From contig NZ_FUXE01000003.1 of assembly GCF_900167105.1 (NCBI RefSeq), positions 62,001-126,000 of the forward strand: a stretch of DNA of 64,000 nucleotides. Direction: 5' to 3'. Below, piece after piece: positions 8,581-18,045 of this stretch. The position numbers and the translations under genes were made by a program. The stretch is from Porphyromonas circumdentaria (GTDB taxonomy: Bacteria > Bacteroidota > Bacteroidia > Bacteroidales > Porphyromonadaceae). Each line of letters opens with the position of its first letter. Position 1 is the stretch's first letter. The notes under the pieces were generated by a model. The model worked only from the letters and a program-made list of their open reading frames with translations. It had not been told where the DNA came from and searched no databases.

Positions 8581-10647
8581 ATGAAAAAGACATTTTTATC
8601 TCTACTGATGCTTCTTCCCTGTTTTACAGGTGCATCACATGTGGCTATAGCACAGAAGAATAATTTAGAAATGATACAATCTGATAAACAACAGCTAACT
8701 CCCGAGAAACTTCTCACCATGGCACGAGTAGGAGATTTTTCTCTCTCGTCCAACGGAGCAAGAGTCGTTTATGCTGTTAGTTTCCCCGACATAAAAGAGA
8801 ACAAGGCAAAGAGTAAAATCTTTGTCATGAGCAGTGATGGTCAGCAACGCCAAGAGATAGGGGAGGGATATGCTCCCAAATGGATGGATGGAGACAAGCG
8901 CATTGCTTTTATGAGTACAAAGGAAGGAGCCATGCAACTATATACGATGACTCCAGAGGGAAAAGAGATAAAGGCCGTTACTAACATTGAGGGAGGAATT
9001 ACTGGGTATCTCTATTCGCCCGATGAGAAACAACTTCTCTATACGGCAGACATAAAGATTCAACCAGAGAGAGAAAAACGCCATCCCGATTTAGATAAGG
9101 CTACAGGTGTTATTATCACTGATTTGATGTATAAACACTGGGACGAGTGGGTAACCACAATACCTCATCCCTTTATTGCTCTCGTAGGCAATACTCCCAT
9201 AACGCAAGGAAAAGACCTGCTTGAGGGAGAACCCTATGAAGCTCCTATGAAACCCCATAGTGATGTTACAGATATCGCTTTTACCCCCGATGGTAAGGGA
9301 ATAGCCTATGCTTGTCGTAAAAAAACAGGTTTAGAGTACAGTATCTCAACAAACTCCGATATTTACTATTACGACATTGTTTCGGGTAAAACTCGTAACC
9401 TCACAGAAGGAATGTTGGGATACGATACGCACCCAACATTCTCTCCAGATGGAAAATACATAGCTTGGGTGAGTATGGAGAGAGATGGCTACGAGTCTGA
9501 CTTGAAGCGTTTGTTCATTATGGATGTAAAAACAGGCAAGAAAACATATTTAACAGAAGGTTTTGAGTGCGATGTCGAGAGCCCTGTTTGGTCAGAAGAT
9601 AGTCGTTCTATCTACTTCATTTCTTGTGTAAAGGCCGAAACACATCTTTTTGAAATCCCACTAAAGACAAGAAAGATTCGTCGTATAACAGAGGGACAGG
9701 TAGACTATAAAGCCTTTGACCTGAAAAAAGGAACTCTCATTGCTGCTCGGCAATCAATGCTCGTTCCCACAGATCTGTACAATGTAGATTTGAAAAACGG
9801 GAAAGCACAAGCGATTACGGCAGAAAACAAATCACTCTTGGATAGATTGGGAGACGTTCGCTGTGAAAAACGTTGGATGACAACTACCTCCAATGAGCAA
9901 ATGTTAGTATGGGTTGTTTATCCAGCCAATTTTGATCCGACAAAAAAATACCCCTCTATTCTTTACTGTCAGGGAGGACCTCAGAGTACCATCAGTCAAT
10001 TCTGGTCTTACAGATGGAATCCACGTATTATGGCAGAGCATGGGTATATTGTAATCTTACCTAATCGTCATGGAGTACCCAGTTTCGGGAAAGCTTGGAA
10101 TGAACAGATTAGTAAAGATTACGGCGGTCAAAATATGCAAGATTATTTGACAGCTGCCGATGAAATGAAAAAAGAGCCTTTTATAGATCCCAATGGTATG
10201 GGGTGTGTGGGAGCAAGCTATGGCGGTTTTTCTGTGTACTGGCTGGCAGGACATCACGAAAAGCGTTTTAACTGCTTTATAGCTCACGCAGGTATTTTCA
10301 ATATAGAATCTCAATATTTCGAAACAGAGGAAAAATGGTTTGCCAACTGGGATATGGGAGGTGCTCCCTGGGAAAAGGATAATGCCATAGCTCAACGTAC
10401 GTTTGCCAACTCTCCTCATAAGTTTGTCGATAAGTGGGATACTCCTATTTTGGTTATTCACGGTGAGTACGATTTCAGAATTCTTGCCTCTCAAGGCATG
10501 ATGGCTTTTGATGCGGCCCGTATGCGAGGTATCCCTACCGAAATGTTGCTTTACCCAGATGAGACACACTGGGTAGTGAAGCCACAAAACGCGATTCTAT
10601 GGCAGAGAACGTTCTTCTCTTGGCTTGACAAATGGCTCAAGAAGTAA
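8581..10647 (+). CDS. dpp5: S9 prolyl-oligopeptidase-family dipeptidyl peptidase, DPP5-like
   Basis: 688 residues. A signal peptide (about 1-25, ending in SHVAIAQ) targets the periplasm. A beta-propeller (about 45-400; repeated SPDGKYIAW-type blades) precedes an alpha/beta-hydrolase domain. The catalytic triad is visible: Ser546 in GASYGG, Asp631 in GEYDFR, His663 in ETHW. Length and spacing closely resemble the DPP5 of Porphyromonas gingivalis, which removes N-terminal dipeptides with Ala or hydrophobic second residues and feeds this asaccharolytic lifestyle. It starts two bases after the ABC-F stop and ends at a strong terminator. Another S9 acyl-aminoacyl peptidase is the alternative. Confidence 0.85.
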   Translation: MKKTFLSLLMLLPCFTGASHVAIAQKNNLEMIQSDKQQLTPEKLLTMARVGDFSLSSNGARVVYAVSFPDIKENKAKSKIFVMSSDGQQRQEIGEGYAPKWMDGDKRIAFMSTKEGAMQLYTMTPEGKEIKAVTNIEGGITGYLYSPDEKQLLYTADIKIQPEREKRHPDLDKATGVIITDLMYKHWDEWVTTIPHPFIALVGNTPITQGKDLLEGEPYEAPMKPHSDVTDIAFTPDGKGIAYACRKKTGLEYSISTNSDIYYYDIVSGKTRNLTEGMLGYDTHPTFSPDGKYIAWVSMERDGYESDLKRLFIMDVKTGKKTYLTEGFECDVESPVWSEDSRSIYFISCVKAETHLFEIPLKTRKIRRITEGQVDYKAFDLKKGTLIAARQSMLVPTDLYNVDLKNGKAQAITAENKSLLDRLGDVRCEKRWMTTTSNEQMLVWVVYPANFDPTKKYPSILYCQGGPQSTISQFWSYRWNPRIMAEHGYIVILPNRHGVPSFGKAWNEQISKDYGGQNMQDYLTAADEMKKEPFIDPNGMGCVGASYGGFSVYWLAGHHEKRFNCFIAHAGIFNIESQYFETEEKWFANWDMGGAPWEKDNAIAQRTFANSPHKFVDKWDTPILVIHGEYDFRILASQGMMAFDAARMRGIPTEMLLYPDETHWVVKPQNAILWQRTFFSWLDKWLKK

Positions 10648-10651
10648 AAAT

Positions 10652-10690
10652 AAAGTAGTGTGTAAGAGAGTCTTACACACTACTTTTTTG
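10652..10690 (+). terminator. Strong terminator of the corA-ABC-F-dpp5 operon
   Basis: A perfect 16-bp stem (arms 10652-10667 and 10671-10686, core GTAGTGTGTAAGA) with a three-base loop, followed by T residues, begins four bases after the stop codon. Confidence 0.9.
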
Positions 10691-10968
10691 CCTTTACGAC
10701 AGGATTTGTAATTGTAGAAGAAACCTGCACCAGAACCTTAATGGTTGAAATAGTTTTCGTTTACTTCTCTTGTATATTCTCTTTGAAAGCGCAGATATAC
10801 TCTGCTTTTCAAGAGATTTAATTTACTTTGCACTTAAAGAAAGCTCTCTTTAGAGGGTTTGAGTATGAGTATGTAGGTGGGGCAGATTTAAAATGGCTTT
10901 TTCCTTTAGATTTATACTCGAAAAGAGAGAGTTCTACCACTGTAAAACCAATAACCTAATAGACCAAT
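10691..10968. other. Intergenic region before the ICMT-like gene
   Basis: About 280 bases after the terminator. An imperfect hairpin (TTGAAAGC...CTGCTTTTCAA) lies near 10792-10825. No clear TAnnTTTG promoter and no gene were found. Confidence 0.4.
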
Positions 10969-11487
10969 ATGCAGTACATTATTATTACATTTTTCATTTT
11001 CTTTTTTCTTCGTTTAGTTTCCCTTGCTTATTCTATTCGTAATGAAAAGCGTATACAGAAAAAAGGAGCGGTACAGTATGGTAAGTTAAATTCTCTCTTT
11101 CTTGCATTGGCACATATAGCCTTCTATTTTTCCTCTCTGTACGAAGCCTATGCTTTGGATAAAGAGTTTAACACTTTCTCTGGTTGGGGGTTTGCTCTTA
11201 TGTCTTTTGCTTACCTTATCTTATTCTATGTGATTTATAAACTAAAAGATGTATGGACACTAAAAGTCTACATTGTTCCTAACCACCGTATCGAAAAGAG
11301 TTTTCTTTTTAGGACAGTACGTCATCCTAACTATTATCTAAATATTATCCCAGAGCTTATTGGCGTAGCCATGCTTTGCAATGCATGGATTACGCTTAGT
11401 GTAGGGCTTCCTGTTTATATCGTCTTGTTGGTTATTCGTGTTCGCCAAGAAGAGAAGGCGATGAAAGGGCTGTGGTTAGCATCGTAA
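10969..11487 (+). CDS. Isoprenylcysteine carboxyl methyltransferase (ICMT)-family membrane protein
   Basis: 172 residues with about five hydrophobic segments, including the N-terminus (IIITFFIFFFLRL) and a C-terminal pair around residues 125-155. The conserved ICMT/PEMT-type block FRTVRHPNYYLNIIPELIG (about 114-132) and the late RVRQEEKAM box (about 157-165) are present; in the family they help bind S-adenosylmethionine. Bacteria do not prenylate CAAX proteins in the eukaryotic way, so the substrate is unknown. It stands alone between two intergenic regions. Confidence 0.7.
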   Translation: MQYIIITFFIFFFLRLVSLAYSIRNEKRIQKKGAVQYGKLNSLFLALAHIAFYFSSLYEAYALDKEFNTFSGWGFALMSFAYLILFYVIYKLKDVWTLKVYIVPNHRIEKSFLFRTVRHPNYYLNIIPELIGVAMLCNAWITLSVGLPVYIVLLVIRVRQEEKAMKGLWLAS

Positions 11488-11621
11488 CGCTCTTTTTCCC
11501 AAGAGAGGCTTATAGCACTCTTTCCATACTTCCATACCATAATTCAAACTGGTATAAAGTATTCGAGTTGCAAGAAAAGATGTTTTTCTTTGAAAATCGA
11601 TACTCTTTTGGAGTTTTTCCG

Positions 11622-11630
11622 TAAGTTTGC
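11622..11630 (+). promoter_or_regulatory. Promoter -7 box for yajC
   Basis: TAAGTTTGC matches TAnnTTTGC and lies 29 bases before the yajC ATG. No TTG sits at the expected spacing. Confidence 0.45.
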
Positions 11631-11659
11631 AAAAGAAACTATATTAATACATACACGAG

Positions 11660-11989
11660 ATGAATTTATTTTTCTTAGACGCAGCAGCGGCAGCAGCTCC
11701 ACAAGGAGGTTTGTTCGGAGGTTCTATAGGCACTATCATCATGATGGTAGTGCTCATTCTTATCTTCTGGTTGTTTTTTATCCGTCCTCAAAGTAAACGT
11801 CAAAAAGAGCTTCAAAGAAAGCGCGACGCTATGCAGGCAGGAGATAAAGTGGTTACAGCAGGAGGAATACATGGTAAAATCTGCGAGGTAAACGAACGTG
11901 ATTTCCTTATAGAAGTAGCAAGAGACGTACGTATACGAGTAGAAAAAACTTCGGTTTATGCCGCTGTTGAAGATGTAGCAAAGCAGTAA
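11660..11989 (+). CDS. yajC: Preprotein translocase accessory subunit YajC
   Basis: 109 residues. YajC associates with SecDF in the inner membrane and assists Sec protein export. The short N-terminus (AAAAAAPQGG) is followed by one membrane helix (IGTIIMMVVLILIFWLFFI, about 23-41) and the family box RPQSKRQKELQ, then the small soluble domain with GDKVVTAGGIHGKI. A hairpin terminator starts about 20 bases after the stop. The order yajC-YbbR-coaE is a familiar Bacteroidota arrangement and supports the call. Confidence 0.95.
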   Translation: MNLFFLDAAAAAAPQGGLFGGSIGTIIMMVVLILIFWLFFIRPQSKRQKELQRKRDAMQAGDKVVTAGGIHGKICEVNERDFLIEVARDVRIRVEKTSVYAAVEDVAKQ

Positions 11990-12010
11990 TAAACACAAAG
12001 CAAGAAAAGG

Positions 12011-12049
12011 GAGTCTAAAGTACATTGGAGTATTTTAGGCTCTTTTTTG
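12011..12049 (+). terminator. Terminator between yajC and the YbbR gene
   Basis: A 13-bp stem (GAGTCTAAAGTAC with GTATTTTAGGCTC, two G-U pairs) followed by TTTTTT. It covers 12047, the first in-frame ATG of the next gene, which argues for the later ATG at 12074. Confidence 0.75.
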
Positions 12050-12073
12050 TTAGGATGTTTTAGAAAGCTCCCT

Positions 12074-13099
12074 ATGAAACTTCAGTTATTCACTCAAAAG
12101 ACTACGACGAAAAGAAAAAAAGAGAATGTGCCTTTCTCCTTAAAACCTCAATCGAAAAAAGGGAAAAAATTCGTAACCTTTCTCTTCTTTTTATTGGTTT
12201 CTTCTATCTGGTGGGCTATAACCAGCTTGCAGATGACTTACACCAAAAGTCTAAAAATGCCACTGAATTACACCTCTTTGAAAGAATATTCTATACAAGG
12301 AGTACTCCCAGAATTTCTTGAAGTGGAAATTGAGGGAACTGGTTTTGATTTGCTTTTTAACTATACCTTTCGAGCTATACAACCCATTGAAATAAAGGCC
12401 TTCTCCCTCTCTGGAACTTCCAAAAATCATTTCTATATATCCTATGCCACACTGGAACAATGGGTACAGAAACAGTTGGAGCAGGGGACTAAAATACAAG
12501 CCATATACCCCAGAGAAATATCCGTAGAGTTGGCAAAACTACATACAAAAGAAGTACCTATAAAGTCGGAATTGCAGATATTGCACCAAGATGGATTCCT
12601 TATCACAAAAGTGGACTTAAAACCTTCTAAGATTAAGCTATATGGCAGCAAGATGTGTATAGATACAATCAATCTTGTACACACTGAAGCAGTTGAAGTA
12701 AGACAACTTGAGGGAAAAAATCATATTTCCACAGTTGTCTCGTTAAAAGAGATCCCTAATGTTCGCTTTTCCCGAAATGAGATTGACGCATCTATAACCT
12801 TTGAAGAGCTTACGGAAAAGAACTTTGATTTGGATATAAATGTCAAAAATCTTCCCGTAGGGTATCGCTTACGATTACTTCCTTCGAAAGCCAATTTACG
12901 TATTACGCTTCCCAAATCTCTTTATACCTCTATCTCAGAAAAGGACTTTAAGCTCCTTGTAGATTACTCTCAAATACACAATGGCAGTAGAGAAACAAAA
13001 GAACAGTTACTTCCCATCGGTGTAGAAGAATCTCCCGTGGGGGTAACAAAATATTCTCTGACGCCAGCGCGTGTACAGTACATATTAGAAAAAGAGTAG
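12074..13099 (+). CDS. YbbR-domain (CdaR-like) membrane protein
   Basis: 341 residues from ATG 12074 (MKLQLFTQ); an in-frame ATG at 12047 lies in the terminator of yajC and is less likely. A basic N-terminus precedes one membrane helix (FVTFLFFLLVSSIWWAI, about 39-55), and the rest is extracytoplasmic beta-rich YbbR-like repeats. In Firmicutes YbbR proteins regulate a diadenylate cyclase; in Bacteroidota the role is unproven. The coaE ATG follows after 11 bases, so the two genes are probably translated from one message. Confidence 0.75.
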   Translation: MKLQLFTQKTTTKRKKENVPFSLKPQSKKGKKFVTFLFFLLVSSIWWAITSLQMTYTKSLKMPLNYTSLKEYSIQGVLPEFLEVEIEGTGFDLLFNYTFRAIQPIEIKAFSLSGTSKNHFYISYATLEQWVQKQLEQGTKIQAIYPREISVELAKLHTKEVPIKSELQILHQDGFLITKVDLKPSKIKLYGSKMCIDTINLVHTEAVEVRQLEGKNHISTVVSLKEIPNVRFSRNEIDASITFEELTEKNFDLDINVKNLPVGYRLRLLPSKANLRITLPKSLYTSISEKDFKLLVDYSQIHNGSRETKEQLLPIGVEESPVGVTKYSLTPARVQYILEKE

Positions 13100-13110
13100 A
13101 GAGATTGACT

Positions 13111-13731
13111 ATGGTTACAAAGAATCATACACGACCTCGGGTATTGGGGATTAGTGGAGGTATGGGAAGTGGTAAATCTGTTTTTTCTCGCATCTTATCT
13201 TCTTTGGCCATACCTGTTTTTGATTCCGATAGCGAAGCAAAACTTTTATATGAGGAGAGTAAAGAGGTAAAAAGTTTTATATGTGAGCATTTCGGTAAAG
13301 ATTTGTACAACACTCCAGATAGCTCATTGAACCGTAAGGCATTGGCAAAGATTCTTTTTTCCAATCAAGAAGCCCTCTCTTTGGTAGAGCGTCTTATACA
13401 TCCTCTACTAAAAGAACGTTTTGAACATTGGTGTATCCGTCAAGAAACAAACTGGGTCGCTCTGGAGAGTGCAATTCTATTTCCAAGTGATTTTTACCTT
13501 TTTTGCGATGCTGTGGTCTGGATAGAAGCCCCTTTAGAAGAAAGATTGATGCGGATAGCCAAAAGAGATAATGCCACGCAAGAAGAGATTACAAGGCGTA
13601 TAGAAGCTCAAAAAGAGATATACCCAAAAGAGATGGAAGTACCACTCTTTCGAGTAAATAATTCTTTTTTTGTTCCACTACTGCCTCAAGTACGAGCGAT
13701 AATAGAAGAGCTTGAGAGAAAAACCTGCTAA
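13111..13731 (+). CDS. coaE: Dephospho-CoA kinase
   Basis: 206 residues from ATG 13111; a TTG two codons upstream (13105) is an alternative. The enzyme phosphorylates the 3'-OH of dephospho-CoA, the last step of coenzyme A synthesis. The P-loop GGMGSGKS lies near residue 18, followed by the family segment FDSDSEAKLLYE and, later, VVWIEAPLEERLMRIAKRD, which is the lid/base region. Length is normal. Its place after YbbR matches other Bacteroidota. Confidence 0.93.
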   Translation: MVTKNHTRPRVLGISGGMGSGKSVFSRILSSLAIPVFDSDSEAKLLYEESKEVKSFICEHFGKDLYNTPDSSLNRKALAKILFSNQEALSLVERLIHPLLKERFEHWCIRQETNWVALESAILFPSDFYLFCDAVVWIEAPLEERLMRIAKRDNATQEEITRRIEAQKEIYPKEMEVPLFRVNNSFFVPLLPQVRAIIEELERKTC

Positions 13732-13790
13732 ATAAGCCATATAAACCTGTTATGAAAAGGCTTTTGTAAAGGTATGTCGTCTAAAATAGC

Positions 13791-13798
13791 TACTTTTG
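13791..13798 (+). promoter_or_regulatory. Promoter -7 box for the FHA-gmd-fcl run
   Basis: TACTTTTG fits TAnnTTTG, 47 bases before the TTG start codon. A TTG at 13764-13766 is 24 bases upstream, a little wide. Confidence 0.4.
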
Positions 13799-13844
13799 AT
13801 GTAGTCTAGAGGTTTCTACAAGCAAAAATAAGGAGGATTTCTAA

Positions 13845-14399
13845 TTGGCAAAGTACATAGTTTGTCCCTACTGTAAGAAAAAAGTAGAGTATGGAGTAAT
13901 TCGTTCAGTGATGGATAAAAAGGGGCATGTAGATATGCCTTGTCCTGGATGTAAAAGGCGATTGGCTTTTTCTCTAACGTCAACACAAGAAAAGCAAAAA
14001 GAGGATGATTTTTCCGCTAGAGAGGCCCTCTCCTCTTCCCGAGAAGTTTTGGCGGAACTACAGGTTATAGAAAATATCTTTGGTTATGCCGCTATTTTCC
14101 CCTTATATGAGGGGTTGAATCGTGTCGGGAGGTACAATGACAGACACACCGATTTAGAGGTAGCTATTCGTTCATTTGACCCAAGTTTAGACCGCAATCA
14201 CACACTCATAACAATGAGCGTTACTCCAAATGGTGTCACCGCTATTATTATGGATAATGACAGTATGACGGGAACATTCATCAACACCAGAGAGTTAGAT
14301 CCTGGAGAACGCTATTCTTTGGAAAACGGAGATGTTATAACTTTGGGTGCGACGACTGTTATTTACCATCAAAAGCAGAATAAAAGAAGAGATGAATAA
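13845..14399 (+). CDS. Zinc-ribbon plus FHA-domain protein
   Basis: 184 residues. The start is TTG at 13845, chosen because a full AGGAGG ribosome-binding site sits at 13831-13836, eight bases upstream; such sites are rare in Bacteroidota and none of the neighbours has one. Two CxxC pairs (C7/C10 and C33/C36) make a small zinc ribbon. An FHA domain occupies about 85-180, with VGRYNDRH, the HTLIT segment and [13 protein letters not shown] domains bind phosphothreonine peptides. No signal peptide. The last eight bases overlap the start of gmd. The partner is unknown. Confidence 0.8.
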   Translation: MAKYIVCPYCKKKVEYGVIRSVMDKKGHVDMPCPGCKRRLAFSLTSTQEKQKEDDFSAREALSSSREVLAELQVIENIFGYAAIFPLYEGLNRVGRYNDRHTDLEVAIRSFDPSLDRNHTLITMSVTPNGVTAIIMDNDSMTGTFINTRELDPGERYSLENGDVITLGATTVIYHQKQNKRRDE

Positions 14400-15552
14400 T
14401 CAGCGGAAAGTAGCCCTAATAACGGGAGTTACGGGGCAAGACGGTGCCTATTTAAGTGAATATCTCCTGAAAAAGGGATATGAGGTGCACGGACTGAAGC
14501 GTCGCTCTTCGCTATTCAATACCGAGCGCATTGATCATCTCTACCAAGACCCACATGTAGAGCATCAAAACTATTATTTGCACTATGCAGATCTCACCGA
14601 CTCTTCATGTCTTGTGCGTTTGATGGATCAAATCAAACCTCAGGAGGTTTACAATTTAGGAGCTCAAAGCCACGTAAAGGTTAGTTTTGAACTGCCAGAG
14701 TATACAGCGGATGTTGTGGGATTGGGGGCTTTGCGTTTGCTCGAAGCTATTCATCTGTTAGGCATGGAAAAGTCTGTACGTTACTACCAAGCCTCTACAA
14801 GCGAATTATATGGTTTGGTTCAAGAGATTCCTCAAAAGGAGACTACTCCTTTTTATCCCCGTAGCCCTTATGCCTGTGCTAAACTTTTTGCCTATTGGAT
14901 TACAGTAAACTATCGAGAGGCTTATGGAATCCATGCCAGCAATGGCATTCTTTTTAACCATGAGTCCCCTTTGAGAGGCGAAACGTTTGTAACTCGTAAA
15001 GTGACACGCTCTGTAAGTCGTATCGTAACGGGGCTTCAGGATAAACTCTTCTTGGGAAACCTCTCGGCACAAAGAGATTGGGGACATGCCAAGGATTATG
15101 TGCGTTCAATGCATCTAATTTTGCAGCAGGAGCAACCCGATGACTATGTTATTGCTACGGGTAAAACTACAGAGGTTCGGGAGTTTGTTCGCCTTTCTTT
15201 TGCAGAGATTGGTCTAACAATAGAGTTTAAGGGTAAAGGAATAGAAGAGCAAGGAGTACTTACGGCTTGTGATCCGTCCATTTTTATTAAGAAAGTAGGA
15301 GAGGAATATCTTCCTATAGTAAACCTCTTGATTGGAAAAGCCTTGGTTTTTGTTGACCCAGCCTATTTCCGCCCCACAGAGGTAGAACTTCTTCTCGGAG
15401 ATGCAACTAAAGCCAGAGAAAAACTTTCGTGGCAACCGCAATATACATTGGAAGACATAGTATCAGATATGATGGTTCATGACATCCAATTAATGAAAAG
15501 AGAAGCTTACCTGCATCAAGGGGGCTTTAGGATATGTAACTTCTTTGAATAG
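14392..15552 (+). CDS. gmd: GDP-mannose 4,6-dehydratase
   Basis: 386 residues from ATG 14392, which overlaps the stop of the FHA gene by eight bases. It converts GDP-mannose to GDP-4-keto-6-deoxymannose with bound NADP. The Rossmann motif [15 protein letters not shown] is at the start, the catalytic STSELYG and the YxxxK pair in SPYACAKL are intact, and the substrate segment [19 protein letters not shown] is typical. Fcl follows after 21 bases, giving a complete two-step route to GDP-L-fucose, a donor for capsule, O-antigen or glycoprotein glycans. Confidence 0.95.
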   Translation: MNNQRKVALITGVTGQDGAYLSEYLLKKGYEVHGLKRRSSLFNTERIDHLYQDPHVEHQNYYLHYADLTDSSCLVRLMDQIKPQEVYNLGAQSHVKVSFELPEYTADVVGLGALRLLEAIHLLGMEKSVRYYQASTSELYGLVQEIPQKETTPFYPRSPYACAKLFAYWITVNYREAYGIHASNGILFNHESPLRGETFVTRKVTRSVSRIVTGLQDKLFLGNLSAQRDWGHAKDYVRSMHLILQQEQPDDYVIATGKTTEVREFVRLSFAEIGLTIEFKGKGIEEQGVLTACDPSIFIKKVGEEYLPIVNLLIGKALVFVDPAYFRPTEVELLLGDATKAREKLSWQPQYTLEDIVSDMMVHDIQLMKREAYLHQGGFRICNFFE

Positions 15553-15573
15553 GGTGCCTCAGAGACCAAAACT

Positions 15574-16662
15574 ATGAATTTAGATGCTCGGATATATATA
15601 GCAGGACATACAGGCCTTGTAGGCGGTGCCATATATAGACTACTAAAGAAGAGGGGATATACTCATCTCATCACCCGTACCCACGGCGAACTGGACTTAT
15701 TGGATGCCCTTGCAGTACGTTGTTTCTTTGAAGAAGAGCGTCCTGAATATGTTTTCTTAGCGGCAGCTTTCGTGGGAGGGATTGGCGCAAACAATCGCTA
15801 TAGAGCTGACTTTATCTATAACAATCTTGGTATACAGCAGAATGTAATTGGAGAGAGTTATCGTTATGGAGTAAAAAAGCTTCTGTTTTTGGGGAGTACT
15901 TGTATTTATCCGAGGGAGGCTCCTCAGCCCATTAAGGAGGAGTATCTGCTTACAGATAGTTTGGAATACACCAATGAACCCTACGCGATAGCTAAGATAG
16001 CAGGTCTAAAGATGTGCGAGAGCTTCAATATACAGCATGGATGCAACTACATAGCTATTATGCCCACGAACCTCTATGGCAGGGGGGATAATTTTGATCT
16101 GGAAAATAGTCATGTATTGCCCGCTATTATGCGCAAAATCTATTTGGCACATCTTCTCTATAAAAAAGATATAGAAAGTCTGCAAAAGGACTTAAACAAT
16201 CGCCCTGTGTCTGGATTTTGTAAGGGAAAAAGCTATTCCATCGAAGATTTTGAGAAAATACTTTCTCTGTTTGGCATTGGGCCTAATAAAGTAGTTCTCT
16301 GGGGAACAGGTAAACCTCTTCGAGACTTTATGTGGAGCGAAGACTTAGCCGAAGCTTCATTGTTTATTATGGACAAAATATCTTTTCAAGACCTAATTCC
16401 CAAAAATTCCTCTGGTATTATCCGCAATACTCACATAAATGTGGCAACAGGTGTGGAATATTCTATTAGAGATATTGCCCAAATTATCGCCAATACTATA
16501 GGTTTCACAGGAATTATTCAGTTTGATAGTATACATCCCGATGGAACCTTAAGAAAACTGGTGGATACAACCCGAATAAACAATTTTGGGTGGTCTTATA
16601 AAACCTCTTTACAAGAGGGAATACCTCAACTATACAAATGGTATAGAGAAACAACAACTTGA
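15574..16662 (+). CDS. fcl: GDP-L-fucose synthase
   Basis: 362 residues, slightly longer than the E. coli enzyme (about 320). It epimerises and reduces GDP-4-keto-6-deoxymannose to GDP-L-fucose. The NADP motif GHTGLVGGAIYRLL, the catalytic segment FLGSTCIYP, YAIAKIAGLKMCE (YxxxK) and LYGRGDNFDLENSHVLPA are present. A stretch around 190-225 (KDLNNRPVSGFCKGKSY) is an insertion relative to the short form. It is paired with gmd. Confidence 0.93.
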   Translation: MNLDARIYIAGHTGLVGGAIYRLLKKRGYTHLITRTHGELDLLDALAVRCFFEEERPEYVFLAAAFVGGIGANNRYRADFIYNNLGIQQNVIGESYRYGVKKLLFLGSTCIYPREAPQPIKEEYLLTDSLEYTNEPYAIAKIAGLKMCESFNIQHGCNYIAIMPTNLYGRGDNFDLENSHVLPAIMRKIYLAHLLYKKDIESLQKDLNNRPVSGFCKGKSYSIEDFEKILSLFGIGPNKVVLWGTGKPLRDFMWSEDLAEASLFIMDKISFQDLIPKNSSGIIRNTHINVATGVEYSIRDIAQIIANTIGFTGIIQFDSIHPDGTLRKLVDTTRINNFGWSYKTSLQEGIPQLYKWYRETTT

Positions 16663-16707
16663 ATTGTATTTGACACGTTAGGAATAAAATCGATTTAGAG
16701 AAAAATA

Positions 16708-18006
16708 ATGGACATATCAATAGAACAACAGTGCATTAATTTAATAAAGAGTGAAGTGATACCAGCAACAGGATGTACAGAGCCCGTTGCAGTAGCCCTG
16801 GCTGCAGCTAAGGCTTCACATGTTTTGGGAGAAGAACCCAAAGAAATAGAGGTGTTGCTTAGTGCTAATATGCTAAAGAATGCAATGGGAGTAGGAATTC
16901 CAGGAACGGGTATGATCGGACTACCCATTGCAATAGCACTTGGTATTGTAATTGCTCAACCAGAAAAAGAGTTAACTGTATTAGAAGACTTTTCCGAAGA
17001 ACACCTGAATGCAGCGAAGCTGCTCGTGGAGAAAAAAATTATCTCAATCAAACTAAAGGAAGGAGAGGTTGATAAGCTCTATATAGAAGTTAATTTGAGG
17101 GGAGAGGATCACACCTCTTCTGTGATTATCCTATCTAATCACCGAAACATCATTTTTGTGGAGAGAGATAACAAGGTGCTTTTTGGCCAAAGAGCTACCG
17201 TACCCTCTGCTTCCAATAAAGAAGAAGAGAAAGAACAATTACAACTAACTTTCGGCATTGTTTACGATTTTGCCACAACCACTCCATTAGAAAAAATAGA
17301 GTTTATAATGGAGGCGGCTCGTCTTAATCAAGCTGCAAGCGAGTACTCGCTTAAAAGCACCTATGGACACGCTGTGGGAAGAATGATACAAGGGGAGTTA
17401 GGAAAGAAATATCTGGGAACTTCCTCGCTTACAGAGATGTTAACTTACACGAGTGCGGCTTGTGATGCTCGTATGGACGGAGCTCCCGTTACCGTAATGA
17501 GTAACTCTGGTAGTGGTAACCAGGGTATAACGGCGACTTTGCCTGTATTGACTTTTGCTCGAAAAGAGAATAAATCTCACGAAGAAACAGTCAGAGCTTT
17601 GGTACTGAGCAATTTAATGGTCATCTATGTAAAGCAAAAACTGGGACGTCTATCGGCACTATGTGGATGCGTTGTCGCTGCAACGGGGTCTAGCTGTGGA
17701 CTTACCTATTTAATGGGGGGAACCAGAGATCAGGTGGGATTTGCTATTAAAAATATGGTCGGAAATATAACGGGAATGCTCTGTGATGGAGCCAAACCCA
17801 GCTGCAGTATGAAAGTTTCGAGTGGAGTATCCACGGCAATGTTTTCTGCCCTTTTGGCTATGGAACATAAGGTCGTAACAAGCAATGAAGGTATTGTAGA
17901 TGACGATGTAGACCGTACTGTAGATAATCTTACAGGTATAGGAAGAGTTGGCATGAACGAAACGGATAAGCTCGTTTTGGATATCATGACCAAAAAACAA
18001 CAATAA
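16708..18006 (+). CDS. L-cysteine desulfidase family protein (CyuA/UPF0597)
   Basis: 432 residues, standard length. Members use a [4Fe-4S] cluster to split L-cysteine into pyruvate, ammonia and sulfide. Likely cluster cysteines are visible in PATGCTEPVAVALAAA near the N-terminus, and in CGCVVAATGSSCGLTYLMGG and CDGAKPSC in the C-terminal half. The NSGSGNQGI and HAVGRMIQGELG segments are typical of the family. It begins 45 bases after fcl. Sulfide production from cysteine would suit an anaerobic oral-type organism. Confidence 0.88.
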   Translation: MDISIEQQCINLIKSEVIPATGCTEPVAVALAAAKASHVLGEEPKEIEVLLSANMLKNAMGVGIPGTGMIGLPIAIALGIVIAQPEKELTVLEDFSEEHLNAAKLLVEKKIISIKLKEGEVDKLYIEVNLRGEDHTSSVIILSNHRNIIFVERDNKVLFGQRATVPSASNKEEEKEQLQLTFGIVYDFATTTPLEKIEFIMEAARLNQAASEYSLKSTYGHAVGRMIQGELGKKYLGTSSLTEMLTYTSAACDARMDGAPVTVMSNSGSGNQGITATLPVLTFARKENKSHEETVRALVLSNLMVIYVKQKLGRLSALCGCVVAATGSSCGLTYLMGGTRDQVGFAIKNMVGNITGMLCDGAKPSCSMKVSSGVSTAMFSALLAMEHKVVTSNEGIVDDDVDRTVDNLTGIGRVGMNETDKLVLDIMTKKQQ

Positions 18007-18045
18007 TAAAGGCCTTAACCACGTTTTGCTCTAAAAAGAAAATCA

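Noticed and set aside
10820-10835. Possible promoter TTTACTTTGCAC upstream of the ICMT-like gene
   Set aside because: It has only one base between TA and TTTG, so it does not fit TAnnTTTG, and it is 130 bases from the gene.
12047-12073. Earlier ATG for the YbbR protein
   Set aside because: It lies in the T tract of the yajC terminator; the ATG at 12074 gives a normal basic N-terminus.
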